Shown here piece after piece: positions 53,130-62,479 of a stretch of DNA of 64,000 bases (position 1 is its first letter; the number at the start of each line of letters is the position of its first letter). The translations under genes were made by a program, and so were the position numbers. The stretch is from Candidatus Vicinibacter affinis. Its GTDB lineage: Bacteria; Bacteroidota; Bacteroidia; Chitinophagales; Saprospiraceae. The notes under the pieces are model-generated. The model was not told the DNA's origin, did no database searches, and saw only the letters and a program-made list of their open reading frames with translations. The stretch is from positions 1,898,501 to 1,962,500 of the forward strand of contig JADJNH010000005.1 in assembly GCA_016714365.1 (NCBI GenBank), in the 5' to 3' direction.

Positions 53130-53723
53130 TTAACGCTGTACAAAATTAAGAATTCTTTTATGAATCCTCAGAACTTGTGGAATGCAGGGTCTTTTGCCGT
53201 CATTATACACTATAAAATCAGCACAATCATTGAAGGACTTTGAAGTATTTTGATTTTTCATCCTGGCCTCAACTTCTGACGACGAAAGTTGGTCTCTTTC
53301 CATGACTCTTTCAATGCGTAATTTAATTGGAGCACTCACGGCAATGACAAAATCAACTGGTTGAGCACTGAGCGTTTCAGGTAGCAGGGCTGATTCTTTA
53401 ATTACATAGGGAGCGTTTTGCAAGACCATCCATTTGTTATAATCATCCAGAACTGCCGGATGGACCAGATGATTGAGTTGATTAAGTAACATCTTGTCTG
53501 CAAAAACTTTTGAGGCAACCCATTTTCTGTTTAACTTGCCTTCAGGTGTGTATGCTTCATCCCCTAATAAATCTTTAATTTTATTTACCAAAGTTGGATC
53601 TTGTTCCATGAGAAGTCGTGCCTGAATATCTGAGTTGTAGACAGGAATTCCCAAACTATTAAAAATACCGGCCACCGTACTTTTGCCGCTGCCAATTCCG
53701 CCTGTAAGTCCTATTGTTATCAT
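53130..53723 (-). CDS. coaE: dephospho-CoA kinase
   Basis: Phosphorylates dephospho-CoA to finish CoA synthesis. The 197-residue P-loop kinase has Walker A GGIGSGKST at residues 8-16, then GIPVYNSDIQARLLM, HPAVLDDY and the lid RVMERDQLSSSEVEARM. It sits 10 bp after the YigZ-like gene and 11 bp before rocD. Confidence 0.95.
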   Translation of the reverse strand: MITIGLTGGIGSGKSTVAGIFNSLGIPVYNSDIQARLLMEQDPTLVNKIKDLLGDEAYTPEGKLNRKWVASKVFADKMLLNQLNHLVHPAVLDDYNKWMVLQNAPYVIKESALLPETLSAQPVDFVIAVSAPIKLRIERVMERDQLSSSEVEARMKNQNTSKSFNDCADFIVYNDGKRPCIPQVLRIHKRILNFVQR

Positions 53724-53733
53724 AATATCTTTA

Positions 53734-54387
53734 TTAAACTTCCGTAATTATACACGACCTGAGTTCGAAGTTATCATTGATTTTATCAAGATTGGTCCGG
53801 TCAAATCTTGTCTTAATTTTGGCAATTATTTCAAGCTTTTGTTCAATAGGAAATTCAATGTTCAGTTGATTGAAATTTATGGGATCCCAATTGCATTTGA
53901 CCACTCCTAATTGTTTGCATATGCCTAATAAGATTTGAATTTTTTCAGGTTCTGCATTTATCCGGTAACGGATCATGTGTTTGATTTCAATAATACTGGC
54001 CTTGTTCAATGCATCAAAGGCTGCTGTTTTATAGGCTTTGATTAGTCCTGAAGTACCCAACTGGATTCCACCAAAATATCGGACACAAAAAACACCCACA
54101 TCGGTCAAACGAAAGCTGTCAATTTGACCCAACATTGGTTTTGCTGCCGTTCCACTTGGTTCTCCATCATCATCCAATCTAAAGAATTCCCCATTTGTAC
54201 CTGTACGCACTGCAGCACAAACGTGGCGGGATTTAGGGTGCAGTGTTTTGAAATATTTACTCTGAACTTTCAGCAAATCAACTTCCTTAAATGGAATGGC
54301 AAATGCAATAAACCGACTTCCCTTTTCTGAATAGTTGCCTTCAGAAGGCAGCTCTAAAGTCAGATGACTGTGCATTTGGTTACTCAT
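53734..54387 (-). CDS. yigZ: YigZ/IMPACT family protein
   Basis: A 217-residue UPF0029/IMPACT-family protein: GSRFIAFAIPF, HVCAAVRTG, the diagnostic DDDGEPSGTAAKPML, VRYFGGIQLGTSGLIKAYK, then a C-terminal ferredoxin-like domain. Cellular role poorly defined; eukaryotic relatives act in translation control. ATG 54387 is chosen because the frame's earlier start at 54426 would overlap the upstream transporter gene by 35 bp and lacks family sequence. Confidence 0.9.
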   Translation of the reverse strand: MSNQMHSHLTLELPSEGNYSEKGSRFIAFAIPFKEVDLLKVQSKYFKTLHPKSRHVCAAVRTGTNGEFFRLDDDGEPSGTAAKPMLGQIDSFRLTDVGVFCVRYFGGIQLGTSGLIKAYKTAAFDALNKASIIEIKHMIRYRINAEPEKIQILLGICKQLGVVKCNWDPINFNQLNIEFPIEQKLEIIAKIKTRFDRTNLDKINDNFELRSCIITEV

Positions 54388-54391
54388 ATCT

Positions 54392-55252
54392 TTAACTGAA
54401 CAACCCAATAAGCAAAATGGATGCAATTGCCAACAAGAGTCCTATTATTTTTTGGTTCGTAAAATGTTCTCGGTAGAACCATGCGCCCATCAAGCTGGAA
54501 AGTAGAATTACTGAACAATTTAGCAATGGGTAGAATACGCTTCCTTGAATGCCGGATCCCAAAGCTTTGTTCAAAAATAATATGGAAAAAAAATTAGGAA
54601 TGCCGAGCAAAATTCCGGCACTTAATTCTTCCGAATTAATTTTTTTATTTGAAGCGCTCACAAGAATATAAATAATGGAAGTTAGGCTTGCAGAAATAAA
54701 TACCCTGGCGGTAAAGACCCATTCAAATTCAATGTCATAAACCTCTTTTTTATGGATAAGCAAGAAGCCAAACTCAATTATTGTTGACAAAATCAAAGTC
54801 GCAAGCAGAAAAACTCTGCCATACTCATGTTTCAGAATGTTTTCTTTTGCATCTCTTTTATAAAAAATGACGAGGATTGCTAAAAGACTTAATAGAAATC
54901 CGGCCCATTGGAAATTATTTAATTTCTCTCCAATTAAGATTGCCAAAATTACCGTTAATCCAACGGACATTTTCTGTACAATGGTGGCAAGCGATAGTCC
55001 ATTTAAAGCCACAGCATTTCCGAAAGAATTAAATCCGGCTACAAACAAAACTCCAATTAAGGCAGCTGAGAGTCCTGAACCGAATTTCGTAAAATTAAAA
55101 ACATCAAAACCTACCTGGATAATTCCAATCAAAGAACAAACCAGATAATTGATCAGCACAATTTTGGAAATGCTCATGTTTTTGCCCGCAAATTGCTTGA
55201 AGAGAAAGCCCAACACTACGGTTGACAAAATACATGCTATTGTATAATTCAT
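54392..55252 (-). CDS. EamA/DMT-type transporter
   Basis: A 286-residue membrane protein with about ten hydrophobic helices in two halves, the layout of drug/metabolite (EamA) transporters. Segments such as GLSLATIVQKMSVGLTVILA, IGEKLNNFQWAGF and YREHFTNQKIIGLLLA are typical. Substrate unknown. It is the first gene of the likely EamA-yigZ-coaE-rocD operon. Confidence 0.85.
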   Translation of the reverse strand: MNYTIACILSTVVLGFLFKQFAGKNMSISKIVLINYLVCSLIGIIQVGFDVFNFTKFGSGLSAALIGVLFVAGFNSFGNAVALNGLSLATIVQKMSVGLTVILAILIGEKLNNFQWAGFLLSLLAILVIFYKRDAKENILKHEYGRVFLLATLILSTIIEFGFLLIHKKEVYDIEFEWVFTARVFISASLTSIIYILVSASNKKINSEELSAGILLGIPNFFSILFLNKALGSGIQGSVFYPLLNCSVILLSSLMGAWFYREHFTNQKIIGLLLAIASILLIGLFS

Positions 55253-55461
55253 AGACAGGGCTAAGGTATTAACAATTTATTGATTAAGTTTTGCTTTCAT
55301 TTAACCGCTTTTTATAAATTATCTTTGATTTTTGTTTGTCTAAAGTTGAAAAGCTGATTTTGCTGAACTTCCTGCTCGTCTGAGTGTTGATTCGGGGTTG
55401 TAGGGTGTTCAGGGCGCTTTATCTATATTTATTTATTGAAAACCAATAAGGAATTTAAGTT

Positions 55462-56973
55462 ATGACTATTATTAGCCTTTGTTTATACATTGCCGTGGCT
55501 GCATTAATTCTGACCTTCTTAATGTCAAGAATTAAGGGGACTGTAAAATCCTTACCGGATAGTTTTTTACAAAATTTTTGCGGTGGTTTGTTTATATTTT
55601 CTGGTCTGGTAAAAGCAGTAGACCCTATGGGAACTGCTTTTAAGATGGAAGAATATTTTAAAGAATTTGAGCTTACTGCAAGAGGATCATTTTTGAGTTT
55701 TTCAGCAGACTTGTTTCCATTTCTACTTAAATTTTCAGTTGGGTTTTCTGTTTTTATGATTGTTTTGGAAATCGTAATAGGTGTAATGCTGATCATTGGA
55801 GCATATAGAAAACTTGGGGCTTGGTTATTTTTTCTGATCATGATTTTCTTTACAATCCTCACCGGCTATACCTTTTTGACCGGTTATGTGCCAAAGGATA
55901 TCAATTTCTTTGAGTTTGGCAAATGGACCAGTTTTGATAAGGAATTTATGCGTGTTAAAAACTGCGGTTGTTTTGGTGATTTCATAAAATTGGATCCACG
56001 AACTTCCTTTATAAAGGATTTGTTCCTGATGATTCCTGCAATTTGGTTTTTATTGAGATGGTCAAAAATGCATGAGATTTTCAGTGCTTCCATTCGTACC
56101 GCATTGACCCTTATGAGTGTAATAGGATTGACTTTATTTTGTTTTAGTAATTATATTTGGAATGAGCCTATTGTGGATTTTAGACCTTTCAAAAATGGGA
56201 CTGATGTTAAAACCACTAAAGAAACCGAGCAGAAGGCAATGGGCGACGTTAAAATTATTGCCTGGAAGCTCAGGAATAAGCTATCCAATGAGTTGAAAAA
56301 TGTACCGGATGAGGAGTATATGGCGAATTTGAAGAATTTTCCAAAGACTGAATGGGAAGTTTTAGACCAGGTTAAAAGTGAACCCGCGATTCCTCAAACT
56401 AAAATTTCAGATTTTGCCTTATTTGACTTAGAGGGGTCTGATATTACAGAAGAGATCTTAAATGAACCTAAGAGCCGCTTGATGATCAATTGTCCAAAAC
56501 TTTATTTTAGCTCTAAATCTGCAATGGTCTCCAGACAAGATACTGTTTATAAAGTTGACACGATTTGGTTTGGTTTGAAAAAGGATAGTTTTAATCTTAA
56601 CTCTACAGTTTTGGAAATCAAGACGGTTGAAGAAAAGAAAAATGTATATACCTGGGATGAAAATTACCTGATACCTTTAAAAGAAAAGATTCTTCCACTG
56701 CTCGATAGCTTAAAATCAGATAACATACAAGGGTTTCTGGTCGCCGGGGGTGCCAGTGAAGAAGCATTGGCTGATCTTAAAGCCAGTCTTAAATTGGATA
56801 TTCCGGTTTATACAAGTGATGATATACTTTTAAAAACAATCATGAGGTCAAATCCGGGTCTGATACTTTGGAGAAATGGCAAGATCATTCATAAATGGCA
56901 CCATGGCCATTTACCGACTCCTAATGAAATGAGAAGAGATTTTCTTGATTGGCAGGCTCCTTTGATACATTAA
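55462..56973 (+). CDS. BT_3928-type DoxX-family membrane protein with thioredoxin-like C-domain
   Basis: A 503-residue protein. The first ~250 residues are a DoxX/MauE-like membrane domain with FIFSGLVKAVDPMGTAFKM, followed by an NCGCFGDF segment, and several helices. The remainder (from about 300) looks thioredoxin-like (LIDFALFDLEG-like start, GLILWRNGKIIHKWHHG) but lacks a CxxC. The family is widespread in Bacteroidota and linked by inference to envelope redox chemistry. Alone in its transcription unit. Confidence 0.8.
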   Translation: MTIISLCLYIAVAALILTFLMSRIKGTVKSLPDSFLQNFCGGLFIFSGLVKAVDPMGTAFKMEEYFKEFELTARGSFLSFSADLFPFLLKFSVGFSVFMIVLEIVIGVMLIIGAYRKLGAWLFFLIMIFFTILTGYTFLTGYVPKDINFFEFGKWTSFDKEFMRVKNCGCFGDFIKLDPRTSFIKDLFLMIPAIWFLLRWSKMHEIFSASIRTALTLMSVIGLTLFCFSNYIWNEPIVDFRPFKNGTDVKTTKETEQKAMGDVKIIAWKLRNKLSNELKNVPDEEYMANLKNFPKTEWEVLDQVKSEPAIPQTKISDFALFDLEGSDITEEILNEPKSRLMINCPKLYFSSKSAMVSRQDTVYKVDTIWFGLKKDSFNLNSTVLEIKTVEEKKNVYTWDENYLIPLKEKILPLLDSLKSDNIQGFLVAGGASEEALADLKASLKLDIPVYTSDDILLKTIMRSNPGLILWRNGKIIHKWHHGHLPTPNEMRRDFLDWQAPLIH

Positions 56974-56995
56974 TTATAAATAAAATATATCTGTA

Positions 56996-57022
56996 TTGTT
57001 TGCCAAATAGTGCTTACATTTG
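56996..57022 (+). promoter_or_regulatory. putative promoter of nusB-guaA
   Basis: TTG (56996-56998), 16-nt spacer, TACATTTG (57015-57022), matching the Bacteroidota TTG/TAnnTTTG layout with a slightly short spacer. It predicts a transcription start about 20 nt before the nusB ATG. Confidence 0.5.
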
Positions 57023-57047
57023 CCAACTTATTCAGTAAAGGATATTC

Positions 57048-57980
57048 ATGCTTAGTAGGAGGAATGTTCGCGTCAAAGTGATGCAACAATTGTATAGTTT
57101 AGCACAGGACAAAGAACTGAGTCTTGCAGGGGCCAAAAGAGCTTACCTGCAGTCTGTACAGGACACTTTTCTACTTTATTTACTCAATTTATATTGCATC
57201 ACCAGGGTCTGTTCCTTTGCCGAAGAGGATGGACAAACCCGGCTTAAAAAGCATCTTAAATCTGAAGATGACATTAAGTTTACCCCCAAACTTTATAATA
57301 ATCCGCTGATTTCCAGTTTGGTAAATAATAAAGTGCTTCAAGCAAGATTTAAAAAGGAAAGATTTGATGAAGGCTTGGATGAGGATCTCTTCAGGAAGAT
57401 TTATAAAGAGTTCGCAAAGGAAGAGCCTTACATTAAGTATTTGTTGGCAGATTCAACTAATGAAGATACCATTGAAATTCTTCTGGAATTGTACAGGACC
57501 TGCCGACGCAATGAATTGTTTAATGAAATAATGGATGACCGATTTTTCGGTTGGTCAGATGATAAATCCCTTGTCATTGGGGCACTTAAAAAGACATTGA
57601 AGGCCCTTCCTGCCGAAGGATCATTTTATGAGGAACATCAGCCGGATGAAGAGACGGTAAAGGATTTTGGACTTTTCTTGTTGACCAAAACATATGAAGA
57701 GGATGCAGTCCTGGAGGATATGATTAAACCAGTTCTGGAAAATTGGGATTCCGAAAGAGTTGCCTTAATAGATATGATTTTGATAAAAATGGGAATTATT
57801 GAAATGCTGAATATCAAAACAATCCCCGCCAAGGTGACTTTGAATGAATACGTAGAATTATCTAAACAATACAGCACCGATAAGTCTAAAGAATTTGTCA
57901 ATGGATTGCTTGATAAAATACTGAAAGAATTAATGGAGCGAGGCCAAATAGTGAAAGAGGGCAGGGGCCTGATGGAATAA
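57048..57980 (+). CDS. nusB: transcription antitermination factor NusB
   Basis: Part of the rRNA antitermination complex. The 310-residue length, about twice that of E. coli NusB, is usual in Bacteroidota, which carry an N-terminal extension. The canonical NusB end is visible: ALIDMILIKMGIIEML, IPAKVTLNEYVELSKQY and KSKEFVNGLLDKI. It begins RRNVRVKVMQQLYSLAQ, also typical. First gene of a likely nusB-guaA-lipoprotein unit. Confidence 0.92.
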   Translation: MLSRRNVRVKVMQQLYSLAQDKELSLAGAKRAYLQSVQDTFLLYLLNLYCITRVCSFAEEDGQTRLKKHLKSEDDIKFTPKLYNNPLISSLVNNKVLQARFKKERFDEGLDEDLFRKIYKEFAKEEPYIKYLLADSTNEDTIEILLELYRTCRRNELFNEIMDDRFFGWSDDKSLVIGALKKTLKALPAEGSFYEEHQPDEETVKDFGLFLLTKTYEEDAVLEDMIKPVLENWDSERVALIDMILIKMGIIEMLNIKTIPAKVTLNEYVELSKQYSTDKSKEFVNGLLDKILKELMERGQIVKEGRGLME

Positions 57981-58019
57981 GCCTTTTTGGTATCTTGCAT
58001 AAGCTCTAAATCTGGATTT

Positions 58020-59555
58020 ATGTCAAAAAAGATAGTGATATTGGATTTTGGTTCGCAATTGACCCAGTTGATTGCCAGAAGGATAAGAGAACTGAACATT
58101 TACAGTGAAATTGTGCCGTTCCATAGTTTTTCACCTGTTCCGAATCCAGATATTGCTGCTGTAATTCTTTCCGGAAGTCCCGCTTCTGTGCGACATGAAG
58201 AAAGTCCCAAAGTTGATATTAAAGAAATACTCCAAAATTATCCTACCTTAGGAATATGTTATGGAGCTCAATTAACAGCCCAGCTTACCGGAGGTCAAGT
58301 CCAGGCATCTGATCATCGGGAATATGGTTTTGCCCAATTGAACCAATTAATTCAAGATCCAATTTGGAATGAGATTCCGCAGGCATCGCAGATATGGATG
58401 TCTCACAGTGATACCATTGTATCACTTGGCGAAGGGTTTGAAGTCATCGCTTCCACAGAAAGCATTCCCATAGCTGCTTTTAAATCTGTTGACAAAAATC
58501 ATCCTGCTTACTTCGTTCAATTTCACCCGGAGGTGGTGCACAGTTTGTTTGGTTCGCAACTGTTGAAAAACTTTTTAATTGATGCTTGTCAAATTTCAGC
58601 GGACTGGACACCGGATTCATTTATCCACCGCACAGTGGAAGATATCAGGAGTAGAGTAGGGGATGAGGAAGTTTTGTTGGCTTTATCCGGTGGGGTAGAT
58701 TCCTCTGTTGCAGCGCTTTTAATGCAGAAGGCAATAGGGACTCGATTACATTGTTTTTTTATTGACAATGGACTATTGCGGGCAAATGAATTTGATCAGG
58801 TTCTGGAGAGTTACCATGAAATGGGTTTGAATGTAAAGGGAATTGATGCCAAAACTCATTTTTATGAAGCCTTGTCAGGATTGGAGGATCCGGAGTTGAA
58901 AAGAAAAGCCATCGGAAAATCCTTTATAGAAATATTTGAACAAGAGGCGAAGGCATATCCTGGGGTGAAATGGCTTTGTCAAGGCACTATTTATCCGGAC
59001 GTTATCGAGTCGGTTTCAGTGTACGGTCCGTCTGCAACCATTAAATCACATCATAATGTTGGAGGATTACCGGAGAAATTGCATTTAAAGATTATAGAAC
59101 CTTTGCGCTTGCTTTTTAAAGACGAAGTTAGAAAGGTGGGCAAAAATCTAGGTCTTAAAGAAGAAATTCTGGGTCGCCATCCTTTCCCTGGCCCAGGGCT
59201 GGCCATCAGAATAATTGGGGATGTTACACCGGCAAAAGTGGCGATCCTCCAAAAGGCAGATGAAATATACATTCGCAATCTTAAGGAAAGCAATTTGTAT
59301 CATGAGATCTGGCAAGCAGGCTCCGTACTATTACCAGTCAAATCTGTGGGCGTTATGGGGGATGAAAGAACCTATGAAAATGTATTGGCTTTACGAGCAG
59401 TCAACTCCATCGATGGTATGACAGCAGAGTGGAGCAGAATTCCTCACGAAGTCCTGGCTAAAATTTCCAACGAGATTATTAATAAAGTTAAAGGTATAAA
59501 TCGTGTAGTCTATGACATCAGTTCAAAGCCACCCGCTACCATTGAGTGGGAATAG
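58020..59555 (+). CDS. guaA: GMP synthase (glutamine-hydrolysing)
   Basis: Converts XMP to GMP using glutamine and ATP. The 511-residue protein has the class I glutaminase triad Cys80 (GICYGAQL), H169 and E171 (VQFHPEV), the PP-loop LSGGVDSSVAAL (about 222-233), and PFPGPGLAIRI near the dimer domain. ATG 58020 is chosen over an upstream TTG frame because the family N-terminus MSKKIVILDFGSQ begins there. Its 3' end overlaps the next gene. Confidence 0.97.
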   Translation: MSKKIVILDFGSQLTQLIARRIRELNIYSEIVPFHSFSPVPNPDIAAVILSGSPASVRHEESPKVDIKEILQNYPTLGICYGAQLTAQLTGGQVQASDHREYGFAQLNQLIQDPIWNEIPQASQIWMSHSDTIVSLGEGFEVIASTESIPIAAFKSVDKNHPAYFVQFHPEVVHSLFGSQLLKNFLIDACQISADWTPDSFIHRTVEDIRSRVGDEEVLLALSGGVDSSVAALLMQKAIGTRLHCFFIDNGLLRANEFDQVLESYHEMGLNVKGIDAKTHFYEALSGLEDPELKRKAIGKSFIEIFEQEAKAYPGVKWLCQGTIYPDVIESVSVYGPSATIKSHHNVGGLPEKLHLKIIEPLRLLFKDEVRKVGKNLGLKEEILGRHPFPGPGLAIRIIGDVTPAKVAILQKADEIYIRNLKESNLYHEIWQAGSVLLPVKSVGVMGDERTYENVLALRAVNSIDGMTAEWSRIPHEVLAKISNEIINKVKGINRVVYDISSKPPATIEWE

Positions 59556-60924
59556 TTTAGGCATTCTTCTGCTTTGCCTTTTAATAACAGTAACTTCATG
59601 TGCTACAAGGAAAATTGTAAACAAACCGATTCCAAAGCCAGCGGATAAGGAAGTCACTAAACAAAAGAATACTGACTTGCCGCCCAAGATTGATACCGTA
59701 GTATGGAAAGAGAACAAGGATAAGAAAAGTCAACCGGACAAAGTGGGAGATAAGTCAGGTTCCGGAAAAGTTTCTACCTCCGAAATTGAAAAAAAAACCA
59801 GCAAGAAAATCACTAAAGAAGAATCCTTACTTCGAATTGTTGCTTTGTTACCTTTTAAAACAAATGAAAATGATACCAATTCAACAAAGTTGAATGCTGC
59901 CTCATTGAGGTATGTTCATTTTTATGCAGGCATGCAAATGGCCATTCAGGAAATGGAAAACAACGTTGGTCAAAAAATTGTGGTGGATGTCCATGACGCC
60001 CCTTCCATTGAGGAAGTAAAGTCCAATCTCAATAGATATGAATTGAGACCTCCACATTTAATCATTGGACCACAAAAATCTGATGCAGTAAAATATGCTG
60101 CAGAATGGGCCAAAAATCATGAAACCAGCATTATAAGTCCTTGGGTCAGTAGTTCCAGCATTACAGATAAAAACCCATATTATATTCAGGCTAAGGCGGG
60201 ACTGAATGCTCATTATAATTTGATCAACACACATGTGAGGAAGAATTTTCCAGTTGAAAATATTTTTCTTATTTCTAAATCAACGGAAGATTCAAAGGAT
60301 TGGATATTTAATGACAGCACCCTCTATTCTCAAAAAATTGAAGAAAAAATTATTAAGGAATCAGATCTGGCATCTTCCAATGAAATGATTGTTGGATCGA
60401 TGCTAAAAGAAAATGGGCCCACTGTTTTTATTTTGCCCATGTCAAGCAACAAGGACGAAAATTTTATTTACCATTTTCTTAGACGGGTCTCCAGTGAGAA
60501 AGATAAGAAGGAGGTGATTGTTTATGGTATGTATAAGTGGCTTGAAATGAAGAACGACATTATTGAATATCTTAATGTTCAAAAAATAAGAATTAGTTTA
60601 AGTAATTATATTGACAATGATCAACATGAAATTAAAACTTTTAAGCGTAGATATTTTGATCGTTATAGAGAGTTTCCTTCGGAAGATGTTTTAGAAGGGT
60701 ATGATATTATGAAATACTCAATCCAGTCGTTGAACACAGTGGGTCCGGATTTTCAATTCAAAAACCTCAACAAAACCATTCCATGTTTGGAGACAAGTTT
60801 CCAGATTAAGCCTGTATCTAAATCGGGCATAACTCCAGAGGTGAGTGACGATATCGATTATTTTGAAAATGCTTTTGTTAAAATCGTTGAACTAAGGAAT
60901 AATAAGTTCAGGGTAATTGATTAA
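59512..60924 (+). CDS. predicted lipoprotein with periplasmic-binding-protein-like fold
   Basis: A 470-residue predicted lipoprotein (leader then TVTSC). A Lys-rich linker follows, then a domain (about 105-430) reminiscent of receptor-type periplasmic binding proteins: FYAGMQMAIQEMENNVG, IVVDVHDAPS, LIIGPQKSDAVKYAAEWAK, SIISPWVSSSSI. Ligand unknown. It starts inside guaA: ATG 59512 overlaps by 44 bp, or TTG 59542 by 14 bp with a more compact signal peptide. Which is used cannot be told. Confidence 0.7.
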   Translation: MTSVQSHPLPLSGNSLGILLLCLLITVTSCATRKIVNKPIPKPADKEVTKQKNTDLPPKIDTVVWKENKDKKSQPDKVGDKSGSGKVSTSEIEKKTSKKITKEESLLRIVALLPFKTNENDTNSTKLNAASLRYVHFYAGMQMAIQEMENNVGQKIVVDVHDAPSIEEVKSNLNRYELRPPHLIIGPQKSDAVKYAAEWAKNHETSIISPWVSSSSITDKNPYYIQAKAGLNAHYNLINTHVRKNFPVENIFLISKSTEDSKDWIFNDSTLYSQKIEEKIIKESDLASSNEMIVGSMLKENGPTVFILPMSSNKDENFIYHFLRRVSSEKDKKEVIVYGMYKWLEMKNDIIEYLNVQKIRISLSNYIDNDQHEIKTFKRRYFDRYREFPSEDVLEGYDIMKYSIQSLNTVGPDFQFKNLNKTIPCLETSFQIKPVSKSGITPEVSDDIDYFENAFVKIVELRNNKFRVID

Positions 60925-60961
60925 AAAGATATGAGCCATCATAAAATCTCAAAGGGATGGT

Positions 60962-62275
60962 CTATGGCTTGGTTTCTAATTTATTTTTCCTGATGATTAC
61001 CTTATCAATTCTGGCTTGATCCATATCAACAATTTCAAATTCAAAATCACGCCATTGAATTTTTTGTCCTGTAACAGGCATTGACCGAAGCTCCTCTAAA
61101 ATTAATCCGCTTAATGTATCTACCTGATAAGTATTGGTAAGATGGGGCAGTTCAAGTTTGCGAAACAGTTCATGAAGTGGGTATTGACCATCGATTAATA
61201 AACTTTTGTCATCCCGGACTATATAGGAAAATTCTTCTTCATAAAACTCTGAGACATCCCCCACCAAAGCTTTTAGTAAATCATTCAAGGTCAAGATGCC
61301 CTGTACCTGACCGTATTCATCCACCACTAAACCATAGTGAATATTTGTTTTTTTAAATTGCTTCAATGTTTCATAAGCAGATTGACTTTCCGGTAAATAT
61401 TGAGGAGAATGGATCAAATCTGCCAATTTGAAATTATCATCATTGATGTGTTTGAAAATACTTTTGAAACTTACAATTCCTACGATATCTGTTTCCTGAT
61501 CATCAAACACAGGATAAATTGAGTGCATGTCTTTATTGATGATATCCCGTAAGTGATTTGCATTTTCGTCGACAGATAGAAATACCATTTCATTTCGATG
61601 GGTCATTAAGGATGAAATTTTTCGGTCGCCCAGAATAAATACTCGCTGCACAATATCCTGCTCTATTTCTTCGATTTCACCCACCTCGGCACTTTCCTTA
61701 ATGATGGATTTGATTTCCTCTTCTGTTACACTGCTGTCTAGACTTTTTTTAATTCCGAGAATATTCAAAATTACATCATTAGAAGCAGTTAAAAGTGCAA
61801 CGAATGGGGAAGTGGCTATTGATATCCATTTCATAGGTCGTGATAATGCTATCGCCACCGGTTCAGGAAAACTAAGGCCTATCCTTTTTGGTAATAACTC
61901 ACCAAAAAGAATGGACAAAAAGGTAATCATCAACACGATTATTCCAACTGCAAATTGATGCGAATAGATTTTTATAAATTCAAAATCTGATAAAAAATAT
62001 TCAAGGTCATGGGTCAGATTTTCACCACTGTATATACCTAACAGAATCCCAATAAGTGTTATGCCAATTTGAACAGTTGACAATAATTTAGTAGGATGTT
62101 CAGCAAGCTCCAGAGCTGTTTCCGCACCTTTGCTTCCTTTTGCCTTGGCATTGTCCAGCTTAAATTTTTTTGAAGCAACCATGGACATTTCTGCCATGGA
62201 AAATATGCCATTGAGCACGATTAAACCGAATATAATCAATAATTCCACAGTTCGATTGATTTGAGAAGTTTGCAA
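60962..62275 (-). CDS. CNNM/CorC-type membrane protein with CBS pair
   Basis: A 437-residue protein in the hemolysin/CNNM/CorC family: DUF21 membrane domain (FGLIVLNGIFSMAEMSMVASK), a CBS-pair region (LMTHRNEMVFLSVDENA, LTLNDLLKALVG), and a C-terminal CorC_HlyC-like domain. Homologues act in magnesium or cation efflux. The only in-frame starts are TTG 62275 or GTG 62248; no ATG fits, so the start is uncertain. Confidence 0.88.
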   Translation of the reverse strand: MQTSQINRTVELLIIFGLIVLNGIFSMAEMSMVASKKFKLDNAKAKGSKGAETALELAEHPTKLLSTVQIGITLIGILLGIYSGENLTHDLEYFLSDFEFIKIYSHQFAVGIIVLMITFLSILFGELLPKRIGLSFPEPVAIALSRPMKWISIATSPFVALLTASNDVILNILGIKKSLDSSVTEEEIKSIIKESAEVGEIEEIEQDIVQRVFILGDRKISSLMTHRNEMVFLSVDENANHLRDIINKDMHSIYPVFDDQETDIVGIVSFKSIFKHINDDNFKLADLIHSPQYLPESQSAYETLKQFKKTNIHYGLVVDEYGQVQGILTLNDLLKALVGDVSEFYEEEFSYIVRDDKSLLIDGQYPLHELFRKLELPHLTNTYQVDTLSGLILEELRSMPVTGQKIQWRDFEFEIVDMDQARIDKVIIRKNKLETKP

Positions 62276-62479
62276 TAAAATGAGCGCAATAAATTCATGC
62301 AGCCACTATTTGAAGCATAGTAACCATCATCAGATGGCGATGCTGTAATATTTGATGATTTGTAAAGTTAGCAGAAATTAGAAACAATTTTCAGGGGAAG
62401 GAACATCTTTAAGCTTATTGCTTTTAACAGACCATGTCTACTTAGGTAATTAAATTAGACAAGACCTTAAAATATTTCC

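Noticed and set aside
60925..60961. Terminator from AGCCAT / ATGGCT near the convergent genes
   Set aside because: The stem is only 6 bp with a 24-nt loop and no T-run; too weak to call.
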